From: an uncultured Bacteroidales bacterium
GTDB taxonomy: Bacteria > Bacteroidota > Bacteroidia > Bacteroidales > WCHB1-69
Assembly: GCA_905236885.1 (NCBI GenBank)
Contig: CAJOQK010000143.1
Span: 1-32,352, forward strand
Reading direction: 5' to 3'
DNA length: 32,352 nt
Both the position numbers and the translations under genes were made by a program. Positions 31,115 through 32,352 of the stretch are shown here, one piece after another. The notes under the pieces were generated by a model. It saw nothing but the letters and a program-made list of their open reading frames with translations. It was not told the DNA's origin and did no database searches. Positions within the stretch are counted from its first letter, which is position 1; every line of letters begins with the position of its first letter.

Positions 31115-32352
31115 ATGAAGAGGAGAAAATCGGTGTGGAAAAAAGGCATGTATAAGGGAATATGCTGTTTCATAGGATTATTTGTCTCCGTTGTATTGCA
31201 GGCACAGCCATACCAAATCAGCAATGCAAATTTGGAATATTGGAGCAACGACAGCCTGAACCTGCCTTATGGATGGAATTCCTACGGCAATTCCAACTGT
31301 TATTTTTCGGGTGGCATGGCACACTACATCTGTGACATCATCACCAATACCAGTGTGCATGAGCGGACTGTCGGCTGCCATCCGGGAGGCAGTGGCAACA
31401 GCTATGTGACACTGCGCACCCAAAATGTGGCTGGTGGAGGCATAAGCATGGCTGTAAGCGGACTGATCAGCACCGGTTCGTTCAACATCGGTTCCATTTC
31501 CGTATATACGCCAAAAAATTATTTTGCCACGGAGCGTTCCGATACGGATTTCTGCCAGCCTTTGCAGGCTACGCCGGACTCCCTATATATGTGGGTGAAA
31601 TACTATGCCTTTGACGATGACACCTCCAAGGCACGCATCGTCGCCTATCTGCACGGTGACACTGATTTCCAATATATGAACCATATCCGGAACAAATCCC
31701 TTTATACGGCCTACATCAACCATCTTGTCACCCGCACCGACACGGCATTGCCTGCCACTCACTGGACACAGTTGAAAATGCCTTTCATCTATGACGGAAC
31801 GGCGGCTCCCAAATATCTGTTGCTCTATCTCTCCTCCGATTCCTGCATTTTGGGCGGGCATCTCGGCAATGAACTTTCTTTTGACGACATACAGCTTATA
31901 TATAGTTCCTGGCTGACCTCAATCCAGGTGGATTCCGTCCCGGTTCAGCAGTTCCGCAAGGACAGTTTCAACTACAAGGTGAGTTATCCGGCAGGAACAT
32001 CGCCGCAATACATTCCAACTGTCACCTATTGCAGTGAAGTGGCGGATGTGTATGATACAGTTCGCTTTTATCCCTCAGCCAAAGGGTTGGACGGCGCTCG
32101 CACCGAGATTACAGTTGTGGGGGAGGACCATATTGCCCGTCATACCTATACCATCCATTATGAAGTGCTGAAATCAACCAATGCAAAGGCTTCTGCAATT
32201 TGCTATGATTCCATTCCTGTAAGCGGATTTCACCCCGACAGCCTCAAATATGATATTGTGCTGCCTGCGGGCAGCCACATTCCGCCAATTGTCACTGCAA
32301 CAACGCAATGGCCCGGCCTGCAGGCGCAAATCACCCAAGCGGACACACTTCC
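31115..32352 (+). CDS. PCMD-like secreted protein with cadherin-like repeats, 5' part (3' end outside window)
   Basis: The ATG at 31115 opens a frame that stays open to the window end (412 full codons). It has a signal peptide (basic KRRK start, hydrophobic CCFIGLFVSVVLQAQ, cleavage near residue 31). The mature start ISNANLEYWSNDSLNLPYGW and the closing LGNELSFDDIQLIYSSW match the putative carbohydrate-metabolism (PCMD) beta-sandwich, about residues 36-265. Two tandem cadherin-like beta-sandwich units follow: one from about 267 (QVDSVPVQQFRKDSFNYKV) and one from about 360 (CYDSIPVSGFHPDSLKYDIV). Such proteins are secreted or surface-attached glycan-related proteins, often T9SS cargo; the sorting domain would lie beyond the edge. 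No enzyme motif is seen. Confidence 0.85.
   Translation, partial: MKRRKSVWKKGMYKGICCFIGLFVSVVLQAQPYQISNANLEYWSNDSLNLPYGWNSYGNSNCYFSGGMAHYICDIITNTSVHERTVGCHPGGSGNSYVTLRTQNVAGGGISMAVSGLISTGSFNIGSISVYTPKNYFATERSDTDFCQPLQATPDSLYMWVKYYAFDDDTSKARIVAYLHGDTDFQYMNHIRNKSLYTAYINHLVTRTDTALPATHWTQLKMPFIYDGTAAPKYLLLYLSSDSCILGGHLGNELSFDDIQLIYSSWLTSIQVDSVPVQQFRKDSFNYKVSYPAGTSPQYIPTVTYCSEVADVYDTVRFYPSAKGLDGARTEITVVGEDHIARHTYTIHYEVLKSTNAKASAICYDSIPVSGFHPDSLKYDIVLPAGSHIPPIVTATTQWPGLQAQITQADTL

Noticed and set aside
1-32352. CRISPR arrays, prophage, transposase, toxin-antitoxin or restriction systems
   Set aside because: I found no regularly spaced repeats and no proteins with the corresponding motifs on either strand.

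Overview
The window looks like chromosomal DNA from a member of the Bacteroidetes, most likely Bacteroidales. The reasons are a PorP/SprF plus OmpA/PD40 pair typical of the type IX secretion system (T9SS), a lamin-tail surface protein with a FlgD/CHU_C-like C-terminus, a TonB-type beta-barrel receptor, DUF4294 and DUF4301 proteins, and promoters carrying the Bacteroidetes -7 box TAnnTTTG rather than an E. coli-type -10. I see no transposase, phage gene or CRISPR array. The content is mostly housekeeping genes plus envelope genes.

Layout. 1-4.8 kb: the 3' end of a large surface protein, a small antisense-strand helical protein, then porP-like and ompA/PD40-like genes. 4.8-9.1 kb: an AT-rich region with one DnaA box, dnaA, and an outer-membrane beta-barrel receptor ending in a strong terminator. 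9.1-12.0 kb: tRNA-Gln facing a minus-strand operon cotH-like > rsmA > PHP phosphatase. 12.1-15.6 kb: a GH3-family protein that has lost both catalytic residues, followed by the Fe-S carrier mrp. 15.6-16.1 kb: DUF4294 on the minus strand. 16.2-23.5 kb: a tightly packed plus-strand cluster of lipoprotein, DUF4301, polytopic membrane protein, membrane-anchored transglutaminase-like protein, nspC and manA. 23.5-27.2 kb: minus-strand arcA > pyrB > pyrI > lpxD. 27.4-29.6 kb: an exported hypothetical protein and an S41 (Ctp) protease. 29.7-29.95 kb: two identical tandem tRNA-Asn genes. 30.06-30.94 kb: a minus-strand FtsB/DivIC-like gene > aroQ > a 49-residue membrane protein. 31.1 kb to the end: a PCMD-like secreted protein that runs off the window.

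The main points of interest are: the GH3 protein, whose fold is clear but whose nucleophile, acid/base and nearly all subsite -1 residues are substituted; a 15-bp sequence (GGGGACTTCTAAAAA) present three times, always just past a gene end and twice beside tRNA genes; a small membrane protein overlapping aroQ that is too short for usual ORF cut-offs; a DUF4301 protein with motifs resembling UDP-sugar pyrophosphorylases, inside a possible envelope-glycan cluster; and a nearly invariant extended promoter (TACTTTTGCA) shared by dnaA, the tRNAs and the division gene. I did not find anything I can call a complete new defence or mobile system. All family assignments come from reading motifs, not from database searches.
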